Below, piece after piece: positions 1 through 7,692 of a stretch of 47,204 nucleotides of DNA. The translations under genes were made by a program, and so were the position numbers. The notes below the pieces were generated by a model, which searched no databases, was not told the origin of the DNA, and worked only from the letters and a program-made list of their open reading frames with translations. The stretch's first letter is position 1. Every line of letters begins with the position of its first letter. Origin of the DNA: Clostridiales bacterium CHKCI006 (GTDB lineage: Bacteria > Bacillota_I > Bacilli_A > Erysipelotrichales > Coprobacillaceae); the NCBI GenBank assembly GCA_900018345.1, contig FCNA01000161.1, positions 1-47,204 of the forward strand, read 5' to 3'.

Positions 1-32
1 GTAATTTTGTCATTTAAAGATTCTTTCTTCAT
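1..32 (-). CDS. Start of an unidentified gene running off the left edge
   Basis: On the minus strand an ATG at 32 opens a frame reading MKKESLNDKI to the window edge. A GAAAGGA ribosome site (44-50) lies 11 nt upstream, which supports a true start. Ten residues are too few to name a product. A small hairpin with a T-run on the same strand (81-106) lies in its probable 5' leader. The gene is divergent from the TetM-like gene. Confidence 0.45.
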   Translation of the reverse strand, partial: MKKESLNDKI

Positions 33-80
33 AATTTGTTCAGTCCTTTCATATAAAAAATGACAATTAAAGTATAAATA

Positions 81-106
81 AAAAAAGCCATCATATGAAG
101 GACGGC
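81..106 (-). terminator. Terminator-like hairpin in the leader of the left-edge gene
   Basis: Read on the minus strand, GCCGTC (106-101) pairs with GATGGC (92-87), including one G-U pair, and is followed by six T. No minus-strand gene lies just upstream, so it would act inside the 5' leader of the left-edge gene rather than at a gene end. The hairpin closely resembles the one at 29951-29980 before the Rpn gene. Confidence 0.4.
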
Positions 107-138
107 GAAAAAAATATGAAGACAAAACATGAAAAGAA

Positions 139-168
139 TTGGACTAACGCGTAGCGTTTTAGTACAAT
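139..168 (+). promoter_or_regulatory. Promoter with inverted repeat in its spacer, upstream of the TetM-NYN gene
   Basis: TTGGAC (139-144), an 18-bp spacer and TACAAT (163-168) form a sigma-A-type promoter. The spacer holds the imperfect dyad ACTAACGC-GTA-GCGTTTTAGT (143-162 approximately), the place where a repressor would block polymerase. Transcription would start near 175 and give a leader of about 280 nt before the ATG at 455. A weaker second promoter, TTGGTC-16-TATGTT, may lie near 387-414. Confidence 0.55.
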
Positions 169-199
169 AGAAGTGTTATTTACGAAATGTAATGACATC

Positions 200-310
200 G
201 AGGTTTCAGATCGTTGTGTCATTCAAGCAAAATCAATTCCTTTCACTGCTGGCTAGCATTGATCTGAAATCTCATGAACCAGAACTGTCACATCTACAGC
301 TCTGGTTTTT
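200..310 (+). terminator. Leader hairpin plus intrinsic terminator (possible attenuator) before the TetM-NYN gene
   Basis: Two structures are visible. A 13-bp stem pairs 200-212 with 261-273 (one G-U pair). It is followed at once by a classic terminator: AACCAGAACTGT (277-288) pairs with ACAGCTCTGGTT (296-307), one internal mismatch, followed by a short T run to 310. This sits between the promoter at 139-168 and the start codon at 455, so most transcripts should stop early unless something lifts the block. tet(M) and ABC-F resistance genes are known for this kind of control. I could not draw a clean antiterminator. From 311 to 430 I see nothing else firm. Confidence 0.6.
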
Positions 311-454
311 CATTTGGACTTTCTTTTAAAATAGACATCGATGCATCTGGCCAAGCTGAATAGATGACCGATTTCTATGCCGGCTTGGTCGACTTAGTGT
401 GGATTCTATGTTATGATTAAAGTTGTTTAGGTTGGATCGAAAGGAGGATCTTCG

Positions 455-3118
455 ATGGAAGAAACGTCTCAAGATAAAGTTGAAAGACAATCAGAACATT
501 TGGTGGCAGGCATTTTTGCGCATGTCGATGCGGGAAAAACGACGCTTGCAGAAAGTTTATTATATTGTGCAGGGGTCTTGAAAAAAAGAGGACGTGTCGA
601 TCATCGGGATGCCTTCTTAGATACGTATGATCTGGAAAGGGAGCGCGGCATTACGATTTTTGCGAAGCAGGCCCGCTTCGAGGCCGGCGGTTTTCAGTTT
701 ACCTTGTTGGATACACCGGGACATGTTGATTTTTCTTTGGAGATGGAACGGACCCTGCAGGTGCTCGATTATGCCATCCTGGTCATCAGCGGATCGCAGG
801 GAATCCAGGGACATACGCGAACCGTATGGTCTTTACTGGCGCATTGTCATATTCCGACAGTCATTTTTGTAAACAAGATGGATCTAGCAGGAACAGACAA
901 GACAAGCTTGCTTGCCCAATTACAGCAACAGCTTTCCACATTCTGCCTGGCTTACGATCTTACGGACGAAAAGACGTGTGAGGAACTATCTTTATTGGAT
1001 GAAACAATGCTGGAAAAGTACTTGACGACAGGGAATCTGGATCAAACGCTGCTGCAGACTTGCTTTGGGAATCGTCAATTTTTCCCTGTTTTCTTTGGCT
1101 CAGCACTCAAGTATGTAGGGATCCAGTCTTTTTTAGAGTCCTTTGTTTCCTTATGTGAACCTAAAACGTATCCTGATACATTGGGCTTGAAGGTCTTTAA
1201 GATCACGCGGGATAAGAAAACACGTCTGACGCTGGCTAAGGTGACAGGCGGTCATCTTTATCCTAAGACAATGCTGGAAGAGATTGATGAAAAAATCGAT
1301 GAGATCCGTCTGTATTCAGGCAGCCAGTACGAGATGGTCCGTCAGGCAGAACCAGGTGAGATCGTGAGTCTGACCGGCTTGCAGACCACCTATGCCGGGC
1401 AGTCACTGGGCTGTGATCAAACGCCTTATCTGGGAATGCTGGAACCCGTCTTAGTCTACCAGCTCGACTTTTGCGATGAGGTGGATGATTATGCCATGTA
1501 TGGTGAACTCAAAACCTTGGAAGAGGAAATTCCGGAACTGGAGATGCAGTGGAATGCTAAGAAACGTAAGATCTATGTGCGGGTGATGGGTGAAGTGCAA
1601 ATGGAAATCTTGAAATCCCTGATTCTAGAAAGGTTAGGGGTATCTGTAGAGATGCATTCAGGCAATATCGTTTATCAGGAAACGATCACGCAAAAGGTTG
1701 AGGGGGTCGGCCATTTTGAGCCTTTACGTCACTATGCCGAGGTTCATCTTTTGTTAGAACCATTGCCGCGTGGATCCGGTGTTCAGATTGCCAGTCAGTT
1801 ATCTTTGGATGAGCTGGAAGCTAACTGGCAGCACTTGATCCTGTCTCATTTAGAGAGCCGTCGGCATCCCGGGGTATTGACAGGAGCGGAGATCACCGAT
1901 CTAAAGATTACCTTAGTTGCCGGTCGTGCACATTTGAAGCATACGGAAGGCGGTGATTTTCGTGAGGCAACCTATCGCGCTTTACGTCAGGGACTCATGA
2001 AGGCTAAATCTATTCTGTTAGAGCCGCTGTACCGTTTTACGATTGAAGTGCCCAATGAACGGGTCGGTCGGGCACTGGCCGATCTGACGCGTTTAGGTGG
2101 GACGTATGATGAACCCACCACCCAGGGCGAAATGACGATCATTCAAGGAACTGGGCCGGTAGCGACATTGAAGGATTATCCTCAGGAAGTCATTAGCTAT
2201 ACCAAGGGACTGGGACGGGTCAGCTTCCAGCTGGAAGGGTATGCGCCATGCCATGATCAGGACAAGATCATGGCACAAAGCGGCTATGATCCGCTAGCTG
2301 ATACAGAGAACCCTTGTGGTTCTGTTTTCTGCAGCCATGGAGCAGGCTTTTATGTGCCTTATGATGAGGTGGAGAACTACATGCATCTTGAAGCCCGCTA
2401 CCAGCCGCCAAGACCACAAAGCCAGATGACTAGAGAGATCCCTGTTTCTTTCGATGCGGAGGATGACCTCAAGCGCATCTTTACACGGACTTATGGAGAG
2501 TACGAGGATGAACGGTATCTCTTTCGCAGCCGCCAGGCCATTCATGAAGGCAAGAGCGAATTGGAGAAACTCAAGGCCGATACCACCAGTCAATCCTATT
2601 TATTGGTAGATGGCTATAATATTATCTTTAGCTGGGATGAATTAAAGGAATTGGCCAAGACCAGTTTGGATGCTGCTCGCTTCCGCCTGATGGATATCCT
2701 CTGTAATTATCAGGGCTTGATTCAGGCCACATTGATCCTGGTCTTTGATGCTTATAAGGTGCAGGGCAATCCAGGGATGGTCGAGAAGTATCATAATATT
2801 TACGTGGTGTATACCCGTGAAGCCGAGACGGCCGATAATTATATTGAAAAGACGGTGCATGAAATCGGACATCATCATCATGTCACGGTCGCTACCTCGG
2901 ATGGGATGGAACAGCTGATCATTTTAGGACAAGGTGGCGTGCGCATCTCAGCACGGGGATTAAAAAAAGAAATCGATTTTGCGATGTCACGCTTAAGACA
3001 GGATCAATTAGCCAATCCGTCCACCGATCAGAAAGGGACGTTATTAGAAAGCGCCAGCGAAGCAGATCAGGAAGTGCTGAAGGCCTGGCGTTTAGAAAAA
3101 AAAGCCCCCGATGATTAA
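455..3118 (+). CDS. TetM-like translational GTPase fused to an NYN (Rae1/YacP-type) RNase domain
   Basis: The 887-aa protein begins as an EF-G-like GTPase of the tetracycline-resistance ribosomal-protection family: G1 AHVDAGKTT (22-30), G2 RGIT, G3 DTPGH, G4 NKMD, followed by EF-G domains. From about residue 714 a second domain begins with SYLLVDGYNII and continues through conserved Asp residues (DAYK, EAETADNYIE, TSDGMEQ). This is the PIN-like NYN fold of YacP/Rae1, a ribosome A-site endoribonuclease in Bacillus subtilis. A ribosome-acting GTPase and a likely ribosome-associated nuclease are thus joined. Real Tet(M) proteins are about 640 aa and lack this tail. The start has a strong AAAGGAGG site. 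Its end overlaps the stop of the opposite-strand gene by 3 nt. Whether it gives tetracycline resistance cannot be told; a rescue or quality-control role is an inference. Confidence 0.88.
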   Translation: MEETSQDKVERQSEHLVAGIFAHVDAGKTTLAESLLYCAGVLKKRGRVDHRDAFLDTYDLERERGITIFAKQARFEAGGFQFTLLDTPGHVDFSLEMERTLQVLDYAILVISGSQGIQGHTRTVWSLLAHCHIPTVIFVNKMDLAGTDKTSLLAQLQQQLSTFCLAYDLTDEKTCEELSLLDETMLEKYLTTGNLDQTLLQTCFGNRQFFPVFFGSALKYVGIQSFLESFVSLCEPKTYPDTLGLKVFKITRDKKTRLTLAKVTGGHLYPKTMLEEIDEKIDEIRLYSGSQYEMVRQAEPGEIVSLTGLQTTYAGQSLGCDQTPYLGMLEPVLVYQLDFCDEVDDYAMYGELKTLEEEIPELEMQWNAKKRKIYVRVMGEVQMEILKSLILERLGVSVEMHSGNIVYQETITQKVEGVGHFEPLRHYAEVHLLLEPLPRGSGVQIASQLSLDELEANWQHLILSHLESRRHPGVLTGAEITDLKITLVAGRAHLKHTEGGDFREATYRALRQGLMKAKSILLEPLYRFTIEVPNERVGRALADLTRLGGTYDEPTTQGEMTIIQGTGPVATLKDYPQEVISYTKGLGRVSFQLEGYAPCHDQDKIMAQSGYDPLADTENPCGSVFCSHGAGFYVPYDEVENYMHLEARYQPPRPQSQMTREIPVSFDAEDDLKRIFTRTYGEYEDERYLFRSRQAIHEGKSELEKLKADTTSQSYLLVDGYNIIFSWDELKELAKTSLDAARFRLMDILCNYQGLIQATLILVFDAYKVQGNPGMVEKYHNIYVVYTREAETADNYIEKTVHEIGHHHHVTVATSDGMEQLIILGQGGVRISARGLKKEIDFAMSRLRQDQLANPSTDQKGTLLESASEADQEVLKAWRLEKKAPDD

Positions 3119-3564
3119 TACAGGGGACTTGTCATCAGATGGAGCGGTAAAGGCTCATCGGGATGATCGTGATAGAAGAGCGCCAGGTCACGACCGACAA
3201 ACTGATAATGCCAGGGACATTTTTCTTCCGGCTGGATCAGTCCAAAAGCGGGACCTTTGTGCTTGAGATAGAGATAGAGGGGACTATTGGCGTAATGCAG
3301 ATAGTCTTTTCTTTCATCCAGAAGATCGACACAGATCCCAGCTTGGTGGTAATCCTCATGGCAGTCGAATGGATAATGCTCTGGGTAGCGTTTTTTGATC
3401 TGCAGGCTATCATGTAAAGAACGATACGCCGAGACGACGACCATTTCAAGGTAGAGTTCATGCGCCTGCCAATAGAGTGCTTCTAAAGCAATCTTGGTCT
3501 GAGCGGTCATCAGATGCCCTTGAAAAGAAACCAGATGTTTAGGCAGATAGGTCGCTTCAAGCAT
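3115..3564 (-). CDS. VanY/DacB-like M15B peptidase homologue, short and cytoplasmic
   Basis: Translation from the ATG at 3564 gives 149 aa. SAYRS, HQAGICVD (HxxGxxxD, zinc His and Asp) and CPWHYQFVG match the D-alanyl-D-alanine carboxypeptidase family, which trims peptidoglycan stem peptides. The usual ExWH motif, which supplies the catalytic Glu, reads CPWH here, so activity is doubtful. No signal peptide or membrane segment is visible, unlike typical VanY. The start overlaps the end of the 69-aa gene by 8 nt (ATGCTTGA), implying translational coupling. A longer in-frame upstream extension exists, but it overlaps the 69-aa gene and lacks a ribosome site. The stop overlaps the convergent TetM-NYN stop. 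Confidence 0.7.
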   Translation of the reverse strand: MLEATYLPKHLVSFQGHLMTAQTKIALEALYWQAHELYLEMVVVSAYRSLHDSLQIKKRYPEHYPFDCHEDYHQAGICVDLLDERKDYLHYANSPLYLYLKHKGPAFGLIQPEEKCPWHYQFVGRDLALFYHDHPDEPLPLHLMTSPLY

Positions 3565-3766
3565 GACGCTGCACCTCCTCCAGTAAGGTTTCCAGCTCAG
3601 GGGCACTCGTGCAAGGCTTGAGTTGTTTCTGGTAGGCGATTGGCCAGTGCAGAATATCGTAATATTCCAGCTGAAGATGGTGGGGCGATTGGCGTCGTCG
3701 CGCCAGTTTAAGCTTGGATAAAGCTTGCGCATGTTTTTCGTGATAAAAATAGATCTGTTGATGCAT
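3557..3766 (-). CDS. Small protein of unknown function (69 aa), coupled to the VanY-like gene
   Basis: The ATG at 3766 follows a GGGAGG ribosome site; the protein begins MHQQIYFYHEKHAQ. It is basic and His-rich in its first half and ends in a Glu-rich helix (ELETLLEEVQ). I do not recognise a family. It overlaps the next gene by 8 nt, so the two are probably made together. Its ribosome site lies inside the 3' arm of the terminator hairpin that ends the alpha-xylosidase gene (3771-3802), so read-through transcripts would carry a hidden ribosome site. Confidence 0.6.
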   Translation of the reverse strand: MHQQIYFYHEKHAQALSKLKLARRRQSPHHLQLEYYDILHWPIAYQKQLKPCTSAPELETLLEEVQRHA

Positions 3767-3770
3767 ATGT

Positions 3771-3802
3771 AAAACCTCCCTGCTTCTATATACGCAGGGA
3801 GG
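3771..3802 (-). terminator. Terminator of the alpha-xylosidase gene containing the next gene's ribosome site
   Basis: On the minus strand CCTCCCTGC pairs perfectly with GCAGGGAGG across a 10-nt loop and is followed by TTTT. The 3' arm is also the Shine-Dalgarno of the 69-aa gene, 5 nt beyond the T-run. Transcription stop and ribosome-site sequestering share one structure. Confidence 0.75.
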
Positions 3803-3809
3803 TTGTGGG

Positions 3810-5828
3810 TTAGAACTGAAAATGATCAAGCAGAAGGGTCTTGTCTTTTGTGAAAAGCGGCAGGGAGAAGTAGTTATACTGTTCCTGATACCAGCGGCCG
3901 CCTTCCCTTTTTTCATGACTGAGCAAATGATACCATTCACCCTCAGGTAAATAATAGGAGACTAGGCCTTCTTCATTAAAGACCGGTGCGACTAAAATCT
4001 TGTCCCCTAACATATATTGGGTATCGAGGTAACGACAGGCAAGATCGTTCGGGAATTCCAGCCACATGGCTCTGAGGATCGGCCAGCCTTTTTCATGCGC
4101 CTCTTTTCCTTTGGCAATGAGATAAGGCATGAGGGCTTCTTTGATGCGGGTAAAATGTCTTAATACATCAGAGGCTTCTTCGTCAAAGAGCCAGGGAACC
4201 CGATAGCTTGAACTGCCGTGAAGACGGGAGTGACTGGAAAGCAGGCCAAAGGCTACCCAGCGCTTATAGAGATCAGGCGTACTGGTGTCTTCAAAACCAC
4301 TGATATCATGGCTCCAGTAACCAAATCCGCCCAGTCCCAGGCTAAGGCCGCCGCGTAATGTTTCAGCCATGCTTTCATAGGTGCTTGAGCAGTCCCCGCC
4401 CCAATGCAGTGGGAATTTTTGACAGGTAGCTGTCGCACTGCGGCTGAAGAGGACTGCTTCGCCTTTTCCTCTTTCTTCCTCAAGTACTTCAAAGACGGCC
4501 TGATTATAAAGATAAGTATAATAATTATGCATTTTCACTGGATCACTGCCGTCATGATAATGCACATGGGTCGGGATGCGTTCACCAAAGTCGGTCTTGA
4601 AGCAGTCCACTCCCTGTGCCAACAATCTTCTCAGATGAGACTGATACCAGGCTTTGGCTTCAGGATGGGTGAAATCGACGATGCCCATACCTGCTTGCCA
4701 CAGGTCGGTCTGAAAGATGGTCCCATTTGTATTTTTGAGAAGGTAGCCTTTGGTCATGGCCTCTTTAAATAAAGGCGATTTTTGGGCAATATAAGGGTTG
4801 ATCCAGACGCAGATATGCAGTCCCTGCTGTTTCAGTCTGGCAAGCATCCCTTCAGGGTCATGGAACATGGCGCCATCCCACTCAAAATTACACCACTCTG
4901 ATTCTTTCATCCAGAAACAGTCAAAATGGAAGACGTTGAAAGGCAGGTCACGCTGTTTCATCCCGTCAATAAAGGATTGAATGGTCTTCTCGTCATAATC
5001 GGTCGTAAATGAGGTGGAAAGCCAAAGACCGTAGGACCAATCCGGTAAAAGGGCAGGACGACCACTGCGGAAGGTATAGCGTTCCAAAACCGCTTTAGGG
5101 TCATCTCCGGCGATGATATCATAACCGAGCGACTGGCCCGGAACGGTGAAGCTGACACGGCTGACGACTTCACTGGCTACTTCAAAAGAGACATCTTCGC
5201 ATTGGGTGACAAAGACACCATAGTTTTGACTGGTAAGGTAGAATGGCACATTTTTATAGGCCTGTTCGGAGCAGGTACCGCCATCGGCCTGCCACATATC
5301 GACCGTCTGGCCGTTTTTCACAAATGGTCCAAATCGCTCGCCTAAACCATAGACGGTTTCACCAACGCTTAAACTTAGCTGTTCGCGCATATAACTTTGC
5401 TTATTTTCATCGGTGATCCAGGCTGAGGCTTTTGAAGGGGACGTGGTCAGCTTTTTGCCTTTGTAATAAAACGTCAGCTGATAAGGAGACTTGTGGATGA
5501 CCAGAACCAGATCTTCCTGTTTAAGAATGAAACAGTCGGCTTGTTCTTCGAGTGTCAGTTCCGTCTTTTCTTCCTTTAAGTCATAGAATGGTCCTGGTTT
5601 ACAGGCGCCTAAATGGTGAACGTGCTCGATATGCAAAATATTCTTACATGGGGCAGTGATGGATAGAGTCGACATCGTGAGATTCAGGGTATCCCCACGG
5701 TTTTGAATTGGACGGTGAGGAACATAGAGTGTCAGGGTGTGGCCATCGAAATCATAGCTGCGTACCTCTAGTGGACGACTGACAACGCAGCCGGCTTTAT
5801 CCAGCCAGAATCCATTGGAAAATTTCAT
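3810..5828 (-). CDS. yicI: GH31 alpha-xylosidase (YicI family)
   Basis: The 672-aa product carries the glycoside hydrolase 31 signature of E. coli YicI, which releases alpha-xylosyl units such as isoprimeverose. HICVWINPYIAQKSP and DCFKTDFGERIP are near-identical to that family, with nucleophile Asp413 (YicI Asp416) and acid/base Asp479 in HWGGD. Order: N-terminal beta-sandwich, (beta/alpha)8 barrel, C-terminal sandwich. No signal peptide, so it acts in the cytoplasm on imported oligosaccharides. The start at 5828 has AAAGGAGG; a 21-residue upstream extension has no site. It is transcribed alone from an extended -10 promoter (5859-5867) and ended by the hairpin at 3771-3802. No transporter sits beside it. 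Alpha-glucosidase activity cannot be excluded. Confidence 0.92.
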   Translation of the reverse strand: MKFSNGFWLDKAGCVVSRPLEVRSYDFDGHTLTLYVPHRPIQNRGDTLNLTMSTLSITAPCKNILHIEHVHHLGACKPGPFYDLKEEKTELTLEEQADCFILKQEDLVLVIHKSPYQLTFYYKGKKLTTSPSKASAWITDENKQSYMREQLSLSVGETVYGLGERFGPFVKNGQTVDMWQADGGTCSEQAYKNVPFYLTSQNYGVFVTQCEDVSFEVASEVVSRVSFTVPGQSLGYDIIAGDDPKAVLERYTFRSGRPALLPDWSYGLWLSTSFTTDYDEKTIQSFIDGMKQRDLPFNVFHFDCFWMKESEWCNFEWDGAMFHDPEGMLARLKQQGLHICVWINPYIAQKSPLFKEAMTKGYLLKNTNGTIFQTDLWQAGMGIVDFTHPEAKAWYQSHLRRLLAQGVDCFKTDFGERIPTHVHYHDGSDPVKMHNYYTYLYNQAVFEVLEEERGKGEAVLFSRSATATCQKFPLHWGGDCSSTYESMAETLRGGLSLGLGGFGYWSHDISGFEDTSTPDLYKRWVAFGLLSSHSRLHGSSSYRVPWLFDEEASDVLRHFTRIKEALMPYLIAKGKEAHEKGWPILRAMWLEFPNDLACRYLDTQYMLGDKILVAPVFNEEGLVSYYLPEGEWYHLLSHEKREGGRWYQEQYNYFSLPLFTKDKTLLLDHFQF

Positions 5829-5858
5829 AGATAGATCCTCCTTTGTGTTTATAAGTCT

Positions 5859-5867
5859 ATTATAACA
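5859..5867 (-). promoter_or_regulatory. Extended -10 promoter of the alpha-xylosidase gene
   Basis: The minus strand reads TGTTATAAT, an extended -10 (TGnTATAAT), about 30 nt upstream of the start at 5828. No good -35 is seen. It is about 10 bp from the -35 of the divergent ThrE promoter, so the two promoters may interfere or share control. Confidence 0.5.
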
Positions 5868-5876
5868 TATTCCTTC

Positions 5877-5904
5877 TTGCATCATTTTCAAAAATGAATA
5901 TAAT
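5877..5904 (+). promoter_or_regulatory. Promoter of the thrE operon
   Basis: TTGCAT (5877-5882), a 16-bp spacer and TATAAT (5899-5904) lie about 30 bp before the first gene of the exporter operon. Confidence 0.55.
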
Positions 5905-5932
5905 CATGTTAGAATACGCTTGAAAAGGATGG

Positions 5933-6718
5933 GTGTTTGGATTGGAAAATATACAGGAAATTGTAGATATGGTGGTGGATGCAGGAAGGATCATGCTGGA
6001 GAGCGGCTCAGAGATCTATCGCAGTGAAGAGACCATGGTGCGGATAGCCCGCTGTTATGGACTGGAGTCCATTGACATTTTTACGTTAGCGACATGTATC
6101 TATGTCACTTGTGAGATCGAAGGAAATTCATATACACGTATCAAGCGGGTCCGCCCGAAGACGACGGATCTTTCCCGTATCTCGCGCATCAATCAGCTCA
6201 GTCGTGATCTGGAAAAAATGCCGCTTGCTTTAAACGACTGTAAACAAAAATTAGCACAAATTGAGAAGCGCTCCCGTTTTTCAGCGCAGATGGTGGCCCT
6301 GACCATGGCGCTTGCCTGTGCGGTCTTTGCTTTTATGCTGGAGAGTTGTACACTAAAGGATGTTCTCTGTACCGGGGTCGTTTCCTATTTGGCTTATTGG
6401 GTGCTGGCATACCTGAATCGTTTTCCCAGTCTTCATCTGATGGTCAAAAATGCGATGGTGGCGATGGTCATCGCTTTGGGAGCCATCCTCTGCATTGAGA
6501 CAGGCATCGGTAGGAGCATGGATGCGATTATTATTGGTGGGATCATGCTCTTAGTTCCAGGTGTGGCCCTGACCAATGCCTTTCGGGATATCTTGAATGG
6601 GGATATTCTTTCAGGGGTCATCCGCATCGTTGAGGCGATTATTATTGCCATCGGGATCGCGTTAGGTGTGGGTATTGTCTTATTCTTCTATACGTATGGA
6701 TTGGGGGCTCTGGGATGA
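5933..6718 (+). CDS. Threonine/serine exporter, N-terminal half (ThrE_1 / DUF1212)
   Basis: The 261-aa protein matches the first half of ThrE, an inner-membrane exporter of threonine and serine. A soluble N-terminal region (about 1-115) holds the conserved LESGSEIYRSEETM and TRIKRVRPKTTDL segments; about five membrane helices follow. The start is uncertain: GTG at 5933 is close to AAAAGGA, while TTG at 5942 in the same frame is further away. It overlaps the second half by ATGA, so the two are translated together. In many Bacillota ThrE is split into two proteins like this. Confidence 0.85.
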   Translation: MFGLENIQEIVDMVVDAGRIMLESGSEIYRSEETMVRIARCYGLESIDIFTLATCIYVTCEIEGNSYTRIKRVRPKTTDLSRISRINQLSRDLEKMPLALNDCKQKLAQIEKRSRFSAQMVALTMALACAVFAFMLESCTLKDVLCTGVVSYLAYWVLAYLNRFPSLHLMVKNAMVAMVIALGAILCIETGIGRSMDAIIIGGIMLLVPGVALTNAFRDILNGDILSGVIRIVEAIIIAIGIALGVGIVLFFYTYGLGALG

Positions 6719-7152
6719 TCGTTCAGTTTATTGCCGGTGTGGTTTCCTGTATCGGTTTTGCATATTTATTTAATTGCCCGCAAAAAGCGATCCTTAAGGC
6801 CGCCATCGTTGGCGGACTGGGTTGGCTGATGTATGATTATGCGGTTCATTTCTGGCACTTAAGTGTGGTCGTGTCGACTTTCTTAGGAACACTGGTTTTG
6901 GCTATTGGCTGTGAGATCCTGGCTCGTATAGAGAAAGATGCCGTGACCATCTTTATCATTCCGGCCATTCTGCCGCTGGTGCCGGGAGCAGGTTTATATT
7001 ATACTCTGCTTTATTTCATCGAAGGGGAGTTCAGTCTGGCAGCCGCCAAAGGATTCGATACTTTAGGCTGTGCTGCCGGTATCGCAATCGGGATCATCTT
7101 TGTTTCCAGCCTGACCCGCTTTCTCACGCATTTACGTAAAGGAGGTCGTTAA
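6715..7152 (+). CDS. Threonine/serine exporter, C-terminal half (ThrE_2 / DUF3815)
   Basis: The 145-aa membrane protein has about four helices and the conserved FIIPAILPLVPGAGLYYT segment of the ThrE C-terminal domain. It starts in the ATGA overlap with the first half; together they make one transporter. The end carries GGAGG for the next gene. Confidence 0.85.
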   Translation: MIVQFIAGVVSCIGFAYLFNCPQKAILKAAIVGGLGWLMYDYAVHFWHLSVVVSTFLGTLVLAIGCEILARIEKDAVTIFIIPAILPLVPGAGLYYTLLYFIEGEFSLAAAKGFDTLGCAAGIAIGIIFVSSLTRFLTHLRKGGR

Positions 7153-7641
7153 ATGGCCAAACAGCAGGCATTTTCTATGTTTCTGATCTATCTCATCCTC
7201 GTGTTTGGACTGGCTCTGGTTCAATACATTCTTTTGCACTACGAAAGTTTTATTGGAACCTGGCTGGGAAATCTGTTTACCTTCATGGTTGCATTGACGT
7301 TTTTAGGTGGGTGTGTCATGCTCAGTTTGAAAGCACGTGCCTTACCTTTTCCTAAGTGGTTGCTTTTCTTTCTATGCTGTTTTTTATATATCCTTCTTTA
7401 TATGGGGATTGAGGCGCTGACGACGATCTTCTTTGTCACGCTTGACAAAGAGATGATTGAGGCCATCAACCTTTCGGTCTACGAGAGTCAGGATGTCATC
7501 TACATGCTTTTGAGTGAGATTCCTTCTCAGTGGTGGCGGCTAGTCACGCTAGCAGATGTGAGTCATCTTCTTGATGTGGCCCTGACAACGATTTATGATG
7601 CCGCTTTCTTATCTGCTTTCTTTGTTTTTTGGAAAGATTAA
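7153..7641 (+). CDS. Small membrane protein of unknown function
   Basis: The 162-aa protein starts directly after the ThrE_2 stop, with its AAAGGAGG inside that gene's end. Four hydrophobic segments are visible (about 9-28, 35-55, 66-92, 140-158). There are no family motifs I know. As the third gene of the exporter operon it may assist or regulate export, but nothing in the sequence proves it. Confidence 0.7.
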   Translation: MAKQQAFSMFLIYLILVFGLALVQYILLHYESFIGTWLGNLFTFMVALTFLGGCVMLSLKARALPFPKWLLFFLCCFLYILLYMGIEALTTIFFVTLDKEMIEAINLSVYESQDVIYMLLSEIPSQWWRLVTLADVSHLLDVALTTIYDAAFLSAFFVFWKD

Positions 7642-7643
7642 GG

Positions 7644-7672
7644 TTGAGACTCGCGCCCAATCTGTGTATAAT
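7644..7672 (+). promoter_or_regulatory. Promoter of the glutamine synthetase transcript
   Basis: TTGAGA (7644-7649), 17 bp and TATAAT (7667-7672) form a good sigma-A promoter 128 bp before the glnN start. Confidence 0.65.
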
Positions 7673-7692
7673 AGGGGGCAAGAGGTGGTTGA

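Noticed and set aside
192-329. 45-codon frame across the TetM-NYN leader terminator
   Set aside because: No ribosome site, and its sequence is dictated by two hairpins; noted only as a remote leader-peptide option.
175-454. T-box or known riboswitch upstream of the GTPase
   Set aside because: No TGGNACCGCG T-box sequence and no recognised ligand-binding core.
455-3118. Acquired tet resistance gene on a mobile element
   Set aside because: No conjugation, recombinase or IS sequence nearby, base composition like neighbours, and the NYN fusion is unlike mobile tet(M) genes.
3015-3120. Overlap of the TetM-NYN and VanY-like coding ends as an antisense gene
   Set aside because: Only 3 nt overlap at convergent stops; ordinary gene packing.
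3237-3461. Second minus-strand frame inside the VanY-like gene
   Set aside because: No ribosome site or family likeness; it shadows the real frame.
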